Source: Rhodosorus marinus (lineage: Eukaryota > Rhodophyta > Stylonematophyceae > Stylonematales > Stylonemataceae). Taken from it: a DNA stretch of 64,000 nt. How positions within the stretch are numbered: position 1 is the first letter of the stretch; the number at the start of each line of letters is the position of its first letter. The notes beneath the pieces were generated by a model. The model made no database searches. It was not told the origin of the DNA and saw only the letters and a program-made list of their open reading frames with translations. The stretch is from the NCBI GenBank assembly GCA_029953675.1, contig JAMWBK010000009.1, forward strand, positions 496,001-560,000, given 5' to 3'. Of this stretch, positions 35,467 through 45,540 are shown one piece after another. The translations under genes were made by a program, and so were the position numbers.

Positions 35467-36114
35467 TCAGCCCCACTCGCAGTCATCCACTTCGGCCAGG
35501 ACATCACTCATCGCTGCCTGGTTTTCGGGGAGGTCAGCAGTAGCGCGACTTTCTTGTATCCCGACCACAGGCTTTGGTTTGAATGGATACCGAGACGGCT
35601 CGACATCCAGCTTGGTTTCATTTTCTTCGGTACCTGGAATGTTCGATGGAACCATCTCCTCAGGTTCTGCTGTTGCGCGCTCCCTATCTACACTAGCAGG
35701 GACCCTGCAGGGCGCGCTTCCTTCCTGCCTCTCATACCGACTCCACCTGGATGCTGATGGTAGCTCGCGTGCTATCTGCACGTCCGAACTGGGTGCTCCC
35801 TCGTTTGAACTCGTTGAATCGACATCTTCCGATTCTTCCTCATGTTCGTCTCTGCTGAAGTCTCTGGCGCGATTGAGCTTCTGAACAACCGGCCGTATAT
35901 CCTTGGCAGAGTGAGACTGTGCGATAATCTGTACGAAAAATAAAGACCTCCTTGTTCAACAAAACCTTCGTTTTCTTACAAGGTCCTGGGGATCCCATAC
36001 CTTGCGCACAGACTGCTGAATCCCGCAAACTTTGCATACGAATCTTCTGTCCCTTCTAAGCGTACTCGCTTGAAAAGTTCGACAGCTGAAGCATAGTACG
36101 CAAATGTAAAGCAT
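35467..36114 (-). CDS. MRNIP: MRNIP-like protein (MRN complex-interacting protein family)
   Basis: Two exons, 36114-36001 and 35928-35467, give 191 aa. Exon 1 encodes a short zinc-ribbon-like N-terminus with two CxxC pairs, CVLCFSC and VCKVCGIQQSVRK. Exon 2 continues IIAQSHSAKDIRPVVQKLN, the conserved family block (human: ...CGEKQS...DCRRHVQKLN). The rest is acidic, low complexity and Ser/Glu/Pro-rich, as in other members. In humans MRNIP binds MRE11-RAD50-NBS1 and limits MRE11 at stalled forks. The start ATG immediately precedes the first cysteine block. The tail is shorter than in human (343 aa). Family assignment is good; function here is inferred. Confidence 0.82.
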
Positions 36115-36554
36115 TTCAGCGCACCATCAAGAATATCACCCTACCCTACACCGCATATCGAGCTTATGTCATGCATCCCTCAAAATCACCTCTCAAGCTC
36201 TGCATGCGTCGCACGACAGCTCACCCGCCTGCCGTCTTGTTCAACAAAACCAAAGTTCAACAGTTCGTACAGAGTACATATGATGGTACTAATGAGCGTC
36301 ATCATCACATTTTTCATCTTCCTCGACCGCAAGCTATCTCTGTGGTAAGGGTGTTGGGATTGGAAACTTAAAGGTCGGGCAGGGAACGGGATTTTGTGAA
36401 CAGAACTTTACTTCACTCTTATAGATTCCTAGGGTTTCGGCGCTAGCTCATCCCACAGACAGGGATTTTCCCCAGTTGTGATGGCCGCTCAATGGATGAT
36501 TCCAAGACACCCCAAATTGACTTTTCAACTCGCTGAAATGTCGGCCTGCCACAA

Positions 36555-36842
36555 TCAAGCTTCTGCTTCGGGATCGTCTTCAGATTTCGGCAGGTTGACA
36601 ATACTCCGAAGCTCCTCGCCCGCCCGCTCTGCCTCTTCTGCGAGCGCGTACTTGTCATCCTCAGTGGCCAGCAGGGCAGCCAGGGGTGAATCTCCCCTGC
36701 TCACGAAATTGAGCTGCATGTATCGATCATCAGACATCCTTACAGCCAAGTCAACAAATTCCCCTTCACGCAACACATACCCCTCCGCTCGGGTGATAAC
36801 CAGCAACATGAACACCACCAAAAAACCAGTTCTCCACGCCAT
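36555..36842 (-). CDS. Small secreted or ER protein, hypothetical
   Basis: A 95-aa minus-strand ORF starting with a clear signal peptide (MAWRTGFLVVFMLLVITRAEG). A short region follows (YVLREGEFVDLAVRMSDDRYMQLNFVSRGD), then an acidic Glu/Ala-rich helix ending SEDDPEAEA. I do not recognise the family. Signal peptide, ATG context and a clean stop make it a plausible gene. It could also be the first exon of a longer protein, but no donor before the stop was compelling. Confidence 0.5.
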   Translation of the reverse strand: MAWRTGFLVVFMLLVITRAEGYVLREGEFVDLAVRMSDDRYMQLNFVSRGDSPLAALLATEDDKYALAEEAERAGEELRSIVNLPKSEDDPEAEA

Positions 36843-37559
36843 CTTTAGAGGACACCGCGATTTCAGAAAACACTGCCCGCACCCAGCGCAACCTCAGCAT
36901 TCACAGATCCACAGACAGTCCTCCACTCTCACTCGGAGCTTCAGTTGCTGCATACTGCAGCTCCCGATCCATAAATGCGCCAACCCTTCACACCACTATG
37001 AGAAGCAGCGCCGGCCAGTGTGCCAAGAACCCCGACAAAGCGATCCGCATGTTCAAAAGAGAGTAAATTATTTCAAAATTCACATCTGTACAACGGATTC
37101 ATTACTTTCTGTTGTGCAACCTCAACCCCTTTGATCCATCTAAAAACTTCAGATTTTCAGTCAGTCAGGAATCTTTGTGAAAGATTCATCGGCATTATTT
37201 GTTGGACAGCTGTCCACTGCTAGGCTAGATTAGCACGTTCCAAGTGTCAAGTGTCCACTTGGGTATTGACTCAATTTTTCCAGAATTCAAGGTTTGCTCC
37301 TTCCTAATTACTCCCTAATCAAGTAGTTTATCCCAAAACTAACTTTCCCTTTCTAACTCTGGTTCTTCTTCCTTACTTGTTTTCTTCTCTACTAGCTTCA
37401 AGCTAGGCTAACCTCAAAAGCATCGGGGGTTCCATCGTATTTATATCCTTCCGTCATCGGGATATGCGATACCGTCGAGACTAAAATAAGTGTTGTACCT
37501 CCATAGATTCTGGCACAGTCCGAGCATAATTTAGCTCAGCCGCATAGCTCTGTAAGGTT
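36843..37559. other. Intergenic region, no gene seen
   Basis: AT-rich, with only short ORFs. Promoter side of the 36.8 kb gene on the left and flank of the gypsy element on the right. Confidence 0.4.
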
Positions 37560-39916
37560 GAACTTGCTTGAAAGGCTGACATGACACATGGTGACAAAAC
37601 AACTGGAGACAAATCTATACCCAGAGTACGAAAAAGAGTACAGATCAGGAATGACTGCAACACAAACTGCAGACAAATCAGAAGCATAAATAGGATTGAT
37701 CATGGGAAACTAGACTATAAATACGGACTCATTCGCATCCAGACCTGGATGAGAGAGAGAAAGGCATCGAAGATAAGAAAACATATAAGAAAAAATAAGG
37801 AATCGAAAAGTGTTTAGGATCAAAGACACCCGTTAACTACGAAGCTGTCGTTTTGGTCTCATCGCATGATGGTAAACCTGAACCCGAATGTCTTCACTAA
37901 TAAAAATCCAGGCCCCGCAGCCGATCTACAAGTGACATCGGATAGGCACGCCGAGCGGGAACGTCTGCAAGGGGAGTTGAAGGAGTTTGAACAGCAAGGT
38001 TTCATATCCCGAAGTCAGAGTCCATTTGCGGCACCAGTACTTTATGCTGGGATGGGGGGCGGCGCCTCTGTATCGACTACCGGCGGTTGAATAGCGTCAC
38101 TACTAGGGAGAGGACAACGCCACCGCGGATGGGCGAGCTGATAGTACTCTGAGCACCGCCCGGGTGTTCACTACGTTAGACTTGAGGTTGGGTTACTGGC
38201 AGCTTCCCATTGATCCGCCATCGAGAGAGAGAGGACAGCCTTCGTTACGTGTTTTGGACAATATCAGTGGAACGTCGTGCCGTTTGGATTTAAAAAAATG
38301 CGCCATCAGCGTTCATTCACTATTTGACGGATGTGTTGTATGACCTCATCAACAAATGCGTGGTGTTATACGTTGATGATATCCTCATCTACTCGGCGAC
38401 TCAGGAGGATCACGAGAGGGATGTCCAACGGGTCTTACGACGACTGGAGCAGCATCGACTGGTCGTCAAATACTCGAAATGCCAGTTCGGAGTACGTGAA
38501 GTTTGCTACCTGGGTCAAATATTGGCGGGAGGCACTCGCCGCCCCGACCCAAGGAAGGTGGGGACTATTCAGCGTTGGAAGGCCCCAACAACTATTAAAG
38601 AATTACGGGCGTTCATGGGATTCGCAAACTTTCCACGACCGTTTGTCCCTCACTTTGCGTCAATCGCTGCACCGCTCCACCCCCTAACGAAGAAAAACAA
38701 GTACTGGTTATGGCATCATGACGAACAGAAAGCGTTCGATACATTGAAAAAGGCGTCAGACACCGCCTTGCTATATATGGCTGATCCCACACTTCCGTTT
38801 ATTATTCAAACGGATGCCAGCGACACAGGAGTTGGGGGTATCCTCTTCCAAAAACAAGGCGACCAGGAGGTTCCAGTGGCATACATGTCGCGATCGTTCA
38901 ATGCAACGGAACTTCGCTACAGCACGTACGAGAAGGAGTTATATGCCATCGTACTGGCAGTACGACAATGGTCAATCTACCTGGATGGGCAACATTTCAC
39001 CGTGCGCACGGATCACAACCCGTTGTCTACGGCGTATCACCCTGAAACGGATGGGCAAACAGAACGCGTCAACCAGACCCTCCAGACTATGCTGAGATGC
39101 TGTTGTACGAGCCACACTTGGGTACAGAGTTTACCCCTGCTTCAACTGGCGTATAATAATCATACTTCAGCGAGTACCGGGTATTCACCATATTTCTTGT
39201 TAACAGGAGGGCACCCGCGGCTCAATTTGGACACCTCAACCCCTACTACTACGATTCATAATCTGGCCGATGCTGCTACTGGTTTCTCGCAACGTCAACA
39301 ACGAATCCTTGCTGACGCACGTAAATCCATGGCCCTGGCGCAGGAGTTGTACACGGAACAGGCAAATTCACGACTTCATGCCAAAATCTTCAATACCCTA
39401 GACATTGTTTATTTGTCAACGTGGAATCTATCCCTGGACGGCCCAACACGCTTTCAACCTCGATGGTTGGGTCCCTTCCCCATTACCGCTAAACATTCCG
39501 ATGTGGTTTATACCCTGCAGTTACCAGATGAGATGCGGATCCATCCAACATTCCACGTCTCATTGTTGAAAAGTGTACCACCTGCTACCACGGCGCCGGT
39601 GGTACACAGTGTACCTATCCAGTCACACCTACCCTCGACACAACCTATCCTCTCGATCTTAAACATGCGGAATACCGATGAGGAGCTTCGGGAATTCCTA
39701 TGCTACCGCGAACAGGAATGCTGGACCGATGCGACCTGGATCGCTGAACCGGACTACCCAACCGATCTCCAATCTCGGCGCCGACTCCGCCATTACCTCA
39801 ACTATCGGAAAGTACTCGATGCTCTGCCTGACGGCTGAAGTTGAACACTTCAGTTTGTACCCAAACTCTGCGGGAGGAATGTGGGAACTCCCCGGACAGA
39901 CTGTATTGCTGGTAGT
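37560..39916 (+). mobile_element. Ty3/gypsy element 2, deletion derivative
   Basis: A presumptive 5' LTR/leader (about 37560-37851, TATA-like CTATAAATACGG near 37716) leads to the shared PBS TGGTCTCATCGCA (37854-37866). The first ~16 gag codons (from 37890) are homologous to the gag at 40310, then the frame jumps straight into RT. RT is frameshifted and stop-broken between 38090 and 38320, and readable from YVDDILIYS (38364) on. The long ORF then joins RNase H (RTDHNPL) directly to the C-terminal half of integrase (STAYHPETDGQTERVNQT) at about 39028. Gag, protease, the first half of integrase and a second LTR are all missing, so it is defective. The LTR limits are approximate because there is no second copy. 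Confidence 0.8.
37866..39838 (+). pseudogene. pol: Fused gag-start/RT/RNase H/integrase remnant
   Basis: Two ORFs, 37866-38090 (gag start fused to the RT N-terminus, ...QGFISRSQSPFAAPVL) and 38324-39838 (504 codons), separated by a broken stretch. The second ORF has the RT catalytic YVDD, the RT thumb, RNase H (QTDASDTGVGG, YEKELYAIVLAVRQW) and, after the internal deletion, integrase E in GQTERVNQT, the linker, the C-terminal beta domain (GPFPITAKHSDVVYTL, FHVSLLK) and a chromodomain-like end. The large open frame across a deletion junction suggests the deletion was in frame. Confidence 0.85.
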
Positions 39917-39921
39917 TGTTT

Positions 39922-41173
39922 CTGTTACGTCCTAACCGAACAAGTCAGCCGTCAGGTGTTTGGCCCAAAACAAGGCTAATAATAGATCAGTCTAAATCTA
40001 GTAATAGTACTCTAGCAAACCCAAGACATGAACCGCAAGCCTATAAATACGGAAGTTATGACCTTCCGTCTTAGGATTAGAGCTAGAGGAGAGTATGCAA
40101 GATAGATAAAAGACAACAAAAAGGGAATTTAAAACTATTTTGGATCACCGACACGCGTTAATGGAGAACGTGTCAAGTGGTCTCATCGCAAGAGTTACGA
40201 TTGAGGAACAAGAATGAGCCCAGAACCAGAAAACCTGAAAAACCAGAAAACCAGAAAACCAGAAAACCTGAGAACCTGAAGAACCTGGAAACCTGAAACC
40301 TGAACCCGAATGTCGTCGCTCATTAAGATCCAGGCCCCACAACCGAAAGCCTACGACGGGCGACGTGACGCCTTAATCATAAGTACGTTCTTGAATCACT
40401 TAAGAACGTACTTCAAACTGGCGCGACTACCCGACGACGATGACGACTACCGAATCACCTTGGCAGAAGGCTATCTCACGGGTGACGCCTCCTACTGGTG
40501 GTCACTACTTCCCAACCACCAGAGGCCAACGACATACGAAGGGTTCGAACAAACGCTCAAAGCCCAGTTCTACCCGGCGGACGCCAAGATCCGTGCGAAA
40601 CAGCAACTCGCACAGGCGCAGCAGAGAACGACTGTCTCAGCATATTCGGCATACTTCAATAAATGCCTGATCCAGGTCGGAGAAATCTATCGAACTTTCT
40701 CCGAGAAATCTATCGAACTTCTCCGAGTCCGAGATTTCTCCGACCTGGATCAGGCATTTATTGAAGTATGCCGAATATGCTGAGACAGTCGTTCTCTGCT
40801 GCGCCTGTGCGAGTTGCTGTTTCGCACGGATCTTGGCGTCCGCCGGGTAGAACTGGGCTTTGAGCGTTTGTTCGAACCCTTCGTATGTCGTTGGCCTCTG
40901 GTGGTTGGGAAGTAGTGACCACCAGTAGGAGGCGTCACCCGTGAGATAGCCTTCTGCCAAGGTGATTCGGTAGTCGTCATCGTCGTCTTTCTTTTATCTA
41001 TCTTGGATACCCTTCTCTAGCTCTAATCCTAAGACGGAAGGTCGTAACTTCCGTATTTATAGGCTTCCGGTTCATGTCCTGGGTTTGCTAGAGTACTATT
41101 ATTAGATCTAGACTTATCTATTATTAGCCTTGTTTGGGCTACACTCCCTGACTTGTTCGGTCAGGACGTGACA
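39922..41173. mobile_element. Palindromic LTR-gag / gag-LTR element with target-site duplication
   Basis: The left half (+): LTR 39922-40175, PBS 40178-40190, leader and gag to about 40688. A 43-nt spacer (40689-40731) follows. The right half (-): gag from 40732 to 40987, then directly an inverted partial LTR 40988-41173. Both outer ends are U3 ends (TGTTACG... on the left, ...CGTGACA on the right). GTTTC stands immediately outside each end (39917-39921 and 41174-41178). The right half lacks the LTR 3' end, PBS and gag start that the left half has, so the palindrome is not a mirror copy of one sequence. It lies just downstream of element 2. Confidence 0.88.
40310..40783 (+). CDS. gag: Retrotransposon Gag N-terminal region (truncated by the palindrome)
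   Basis: From ATG 40310 the frame gives a typical gypsy capsid-like region: IQAPQPKAYDG, FLNHLRTYF, AEGYLTGDASYWWSLL, TYEGFEQTLKAQFYP and AYFNKCLIQVG. After ~130 residues it runs into the palindrome centre and ends at 40783 without capsid C-terminus or zinc knuckle. The same segment appears inverted at 40732-40987. Residues after about 127 are palindrome products, not Gag. Confidence 0.8.
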   Translation: MSSLIKIQAPQPKAYDGRRDALIISTFLNHLRTYFKLARLPDDDDDYRITLAEGYLTGDASYWWSLLPNHQRPTTYEGFEQTLKAQFYPADAKIRAKQQLAQAQQRTTVSAYSAYFNKCLIQVGEIYRTFSEKSIELLRVRDFSDLDQAFIEVCRIC

Positions 41174-41178
41174 GTTTC

Positions 41179-42454
41179 ACAATACTTTCATAGTACTTTC
41201 ATTCCCTATTTTTAGATTAAAAAAAAATTTTAGGTTGACGTTTAGCCTCCAACAATTCCTTTTAGGTTGCATCAGGTTATAGTTTACAGGAACCACAAGA
41301 CTGTATAAGACCTAGCTTTGCTAGATCTTGAGACCTAGAATTGAGCAAAGACACGTTGGTTGCAGTAGTTCTAACAGAGATGTCACATAAATCACAGCTG
41401 TCCTTCGTGTAGACAGGCTGTCCCAACTGGCTGGATCGTTGGTGGGGGGAACCTATTTGCAACTGTGCTGCGTCATGTCGGATGCGGTCAAGATCACCAT
41501 AGATCGGTACGCAAAGTGCATTAGTACGAACAGATTCAATCCCCCCGCAACGATTGAGGTTGCGTGACTGCCTGTTCTTGTCTTCGCATCTGATTAGTAC
41601 GGACGGTCCAGGCGGTCATTTGCCGTTGCCGGTAGTTGAAGAGAATGTGGAATTGGCGAATATCAAAGAAGCCTCATAGGGAACGCACTCGAGAGAATGA
41701 TCCATCATGACCGTGATTCCATTCCAACCGGTTGTTGTGGTGGTTAGGCCCACTATGGAGTCGATCGATTTCTTCTGGTTGGGGAGCGGCGCAGCTTGGG
41801 CAGGAAAATCCGATGGCACAATCCCTCTGTTGACCATAAGCTCTTTGTTCTTGTTAGAACATAATGGAATTGCGTAAGTGTTGCTCGACATCAGGTGTCA
41901 GCATAGGAGAGGTATGAATTTTTGGCCATGAGTTCTAGCTGTATAGAGGTTTTTGGCTGCCTGCGCACTAGCCTGTACAATCTATCTTGGTGAACGACTA
42001 CCGATGGATTCGATAGGGCAACAATGAGCATTTTTTGCTTGCAGGTGTTTCTCATAAATTTGCCTTCACCGAGAAACTTTGACACAGTTATTGCCATAGG
42101 CTTCGCCGTGATAGGGAGGTTTGTCGCTCATTTGAGACTCTATTGGTGGTCCGCGGTTAAACCCTGAGTGGGCGGAGGGCAAGGATCCGGCATTCACCGA
42201 AGTCTATACTATGCACCGCGACGCTCACGCAGTCTAGAACGCCTGAAGTTCAGGAATAATCTACGCTTTTGAACTAGTACATGCTAGAGCCCAGTGCATG
42301 CGGCAGCGGAGCCGCGCCAGAACCGTCGGCATGGCGCGGCAAGAGGTACACGAGGACTTTCATGAACATAACAAGGAAGCGGGATACAGTCATGTTCACA
42401 GAATCAGGTTAATTGTTCTTTCATATTTACTTTCCGAGTGGCCGCATCAAATAA
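41179..42454. other. Intergenic region downstream of RPL22
   Basis: Two minus-strand ORFs (41616-41891, 91 codons; 41891-42097, 68 codons) overlap at a TGATG-like junction. They show no recognisable domain and I do not call them genes. The rest is non-coding as far as I can see. Confidence 0.4.
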
Positions 42455-43052
42455 TTACTCCGCCCCTTCCTCGTCCTGGTCATCTTCCGAAATGTTATAG
42501 TACCGCAGCTCATACTCGTTCTTACCAGTTGCTACTACTCTACACCAATCTCTCAGCGCCTGCTTCTTGAGATACTTCTTCGTAAGATATTTCAAGTATC
42601 TCTTTGAGAATGGAGAGTCCGCAACAACGATAATCTTGTTGTCTTCTCGCTCGATAATCACCGCATCACCAAGCTGCCCTACTTTACCGTTAATCTTTAT
42701 CCTATCGTGCAGGAACTTTTCCTGAACACAGGGGAAGCAAGACATGACCCATGCACATCACTCAGATAAACTGGCGCTGAAGATGCCTTGATCTAACTTC
42801 GACAAACTTACCAAAGACGCAGGCTCCATGAGCTCGTCGCCGACTGGTTCGGTACAGTCGATCGAGAACTTCAACTGCACCTTCTTCCCCTTGGAACCCT
42901 TCTATAAAACATCACGAACACCGAAACAACAGATCGTCAGAACCAGGCCCAAAAATCCACAAGAAAATTTCCCCCAAGAAACCAAGTCAACTCCAGACAA
43001 GGACAAGCCAAAGCTTTCGACACGCCCCACTTACCTTCATTACGCGCGACAT
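42455..43052 (-). CDS. RPL22: 60S ribosomal protein L22 (eL22)
   Basis: Three exons on the minus strand: 43052-43035 (only six codons), 42901-42812 and 42721-42455, GT-AG throughout, giving 124 aa (human 128). eL22 is a cytosolic large-subunit protein. The sequence runs [22 protein letters not shown], then [19 protein letters not shown], the invariant block [34 protein letters not shown], and the acidic tail typical of L22. The tiny first exon is supported by an ATG followed by a strong GTAAGT donor. An ATG in intron 2 (42745) opens an in-frame extension that is not used. Confidence 0.95.
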
Positions 43053-43921
43053 CCTTCAAGATTCTAAAAACCTGAGAAATAGAAACACCCTGCTTTCCTT
43101 TTTCCCTAAGAAGCCGCCCTCTCTCTTCCCACAACCCCCCGTTCCTGTCTCTACCCACTTCTACTTGCCTCGCAAAATGAAACAACTAGGCAAACAAACC
43201 ATCCCGCCCATCATTTCCATCAAAATTCGTCCCCTAATCCTAACAAAATAGAAAACTTAAAACTTTTGCAGCGGTCCGTCGTCGTCGTCGGGAAAACCAA
43301 ACCCAACACGGGACCCAACCTGCTAATCTAAAAAAACGAAAATAAAATTGGGAGACACGCGTCTATGTTCAATTAGTTTCTTATTACACGTGTATAGTCT
43401 CTGGTCGACAATATAGGACACGTTCTATAATATAAATGGTTAAAAAAATCAGAAGCGAGACTTCATTGGTGTATAGTATAATGTATTTCAATCAAAAAAT
43501 AGCTACCCCCAGAATTTGATCTCTTTCAGCTTTGTGAACATGCAATCGGTAGCTTGCACGTGTCTTTAGTTGATTGTATCAATCAATATGAGATTTTCTT
43601 TTTTCTTCCAGAAATGCGCGGATCGCCTGGCCAGCTCGACCGGCCTGGCTCGATCCGCCTGGCAGTGATTGCGACTGTACTTAGAAGCAGACTCTGAGGC
43701 TTTCTGATCCTATTCTCATCAATCTTGGCACGTTTATATCATGTGAGGATTTTTTGTTGGCGACTATTGCGTCCACTGAGAAATTCCTTCCTTCTCCCGA
43801 GGCCTTGTCATCTTGGTAGATTAGGGTTTTGCTGGTGCTCTGGGGTTGACGGTCCGGGGATCGGGGCGTGGAGGCAAGCTTGGAGCGGTATTGTGGATGC
43901 GGACATATGTCTCAGGGTAGA
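43053..43921. other. Divergent promoter region of RPL22 and the GIY-YIG gene
   Basis: 0.9 kb between two gene starts, AT-rich in the middle (43330-43600). No gene seen. An upstream in-frame ATG at 43868 could lengthen the GIY-YIG protein by 18 residues. Confidence 0.5.
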
Positions 43922-44707
43922 ATGGGATTCGTTGGATCGCTCAGCTACGGAAGGGGTACGCTACTTACGAAAAGTCAGTGCTGTGGCCGTTTTGGTCGTC
44001 GTCCAGCCATAGCCCGCCGCAATCTGGTGGTGGTTTGTCAGAGTGCTAGCGCAGTAGAGCAACCAGCTCTGGCCAATCTGAAGCTCTTCGAGTACATCGA
44101 CGAGAGCGGGATTATACCGTATCCGGAGGAGGAGCTCGGGAAAGTAGGAGTTTATGCTGTATATGATCAGGACAAAACCCCCGTGTACTTGGGAAAGTCC
44201 AGGGACGTTGGGAACAGCTTGAGAATGCACCTCGCGAGGATGCCGGACCACTGCTACTTCTTTAAGGTAAGGTATCCGTTTGCACCTGCAGACTGTACAA
44301 GATGTGAATTTTCGCTCAGGCCGAAGCCCGATTTCGAGCCAAAACAGGTATACAACTTTGCAAGGCCTAGTCGAACACTGTTCGATGATATGATCAATGC
44401 TTGGACCGAAGAGCTAGGAAGCTCACCTCCGGGTAACGCAGATCCAGAGCTAAAGCGGCGATGGGAAAATGCAATCGATATCAGAGATTATGAGTTTACC
44501 GATGAGGAAGCCAAAGAGCTTGAGGCTGTGAACCCGGGAAGCGAGGCGAGGATCTACAAGAAAATCTGTCGGAGAATACAGAAGGACGTAGAGGCGAAAC
44601 TTGCCGACAGAAAATTGACGGAAAGGATGTCCTTCGACCCCAAATTGAAGGACAAAGGCCTCCTGGACATCCAGAGCAAGAAAATGTCTACGCCGGAAAG
44701 TCTTTGA
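43922..44707 (+). CDS. Plastid-type GIY-YIG domain protein
   Basis: Proposed exons 43922-44266 and 44348-44707 (81-nt GT-AG intron, frame-neutral), giving 234 aa. The leader MGFVGSLSYGRG...ARRNLVVVCQSASA is basic and Ser-rich with an early Phe, like a plastid transit peptide. The domain reads VGVYAVYDQDKTPVYLGKSRDV...SLRMHLARMP, the GIY-YIG-like fold found at the N-terminus of plant GrxS16. No glutaredoxin follows; instead there is a helical tail with AWTEELGSSPPGN and a Lys/Glu-rich end. Removing the intron joins CYFFK directly to VYNFARPSRTL, a better fit to the family than the read-through form. The role is unknown; nuclease activity is not evident. Confidence 0.75.
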   Translation: MGFVGSLSYGRGTLLTKSQCCGRFGRRPAIARRNLVVVCQSASAVEQPALANLKLFEYIDESGIIPYPEEELGKVGVYAVYDQDKTPVYLGKSRDVGNSLRMHLARMPDHCYFFKVRYPFAPADCTRCEFSLRPKPDFEPKQVYNFARPSRTLFDDMINAWTEELGSSPPGNADPELKRRWENAIDIRDYEFTDEEAKELEAVNPGSEARIYKKICRRIQKDVEAKLADRKLTERMSFDPKLKDKGLLDIQSKKMSTPESL

Positions 44708-45540
44708 GTCCTTTTTGGCTCTCAAACAGGCCGGTAGTCAAAAGAATTCCATTCTGGCTCCTTCAATCTTTTCATGAGCTGCTCCTCACACGGCGCGGTG
44801 TCCCCGTTGACATCATCAACGGCATTTTTGGGTGCTCACTTTCTTGAACTGATCTCCGCGTCTGGGCCTTTATTGGATGACGCTCAACGTGGGTCCTTGA
44901 TCCGAGGCAGAATGAAATGCCAGATTTGCGCTTTTTGAGTGCCTGTCGTTGCTTTCTGCTCCATAAAAAGCAAGTTTTTCTAGTGCTCACTGGCCTGTCC
45001 TGGAGTTCCTACTTTCTAATACTGGGCACTCTTCGAGTAGTTTGACACTTCACGTATAGCCCACCGCCTGTGTATGCGCTGAGCACCCAACTGAGGGCAC
45101 TTCAGAAATGCCGACAGTATCAAACGAGACCATCATCAACAGTATACCATGATCCTCTTCTTCCACAGGTCCTCCTCTCCGAGATTCTACGGTAGTCCTT
45201 TGAGTGCTCCTCTAAGGAAACCAGAAACCATAGCAGACTCCTCTGTCGCCATGGCGCTCCCGTCGGTGTCACTGAGACATCCGTGAAGGGAATTCTACTG
45301 CCTTGATGGACCAATGCTTCGATGTCTTCAAGCTCCATGCGGAGATTACTGCTCAACCTAGAGGACAGTTTGGAAGGTAGAGTACTTCCCAACGCTTTGG
45401 TACGTCTCGATTCAACTGAGCCTTCGCGTTGGGAATGGAAATGCGACCTGCCACTGTCTGAGTGTTGTGATCTCGGAGGGCCGTTGGCGAAGCAGCGCAT
45501 ACTCCACGAAAACGAAAACTATCCGGTGAAGGCGATGTAA
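44708..45540. other. Intergenic region, no gene seen
   Basis: A 72-codon ORF at 45322-45540 stops immediately before the next gene's ATG. It is probably upstream leader sequence, not a gene. Confidence 0.45.

Noticed and set aside
41616-42097. Two overlapping minus ORFs that might form one protein
   Set aside because: No domain recognised, no splice junction joins them, and no similarity to the nearby retroelements.
45322-45540. 72-codon ORF ending just before the ZW10-like gene
   Set aside because: No similarity to tether N-termini, ends in a stop before the next ATG, and no splice site joins it in frame.
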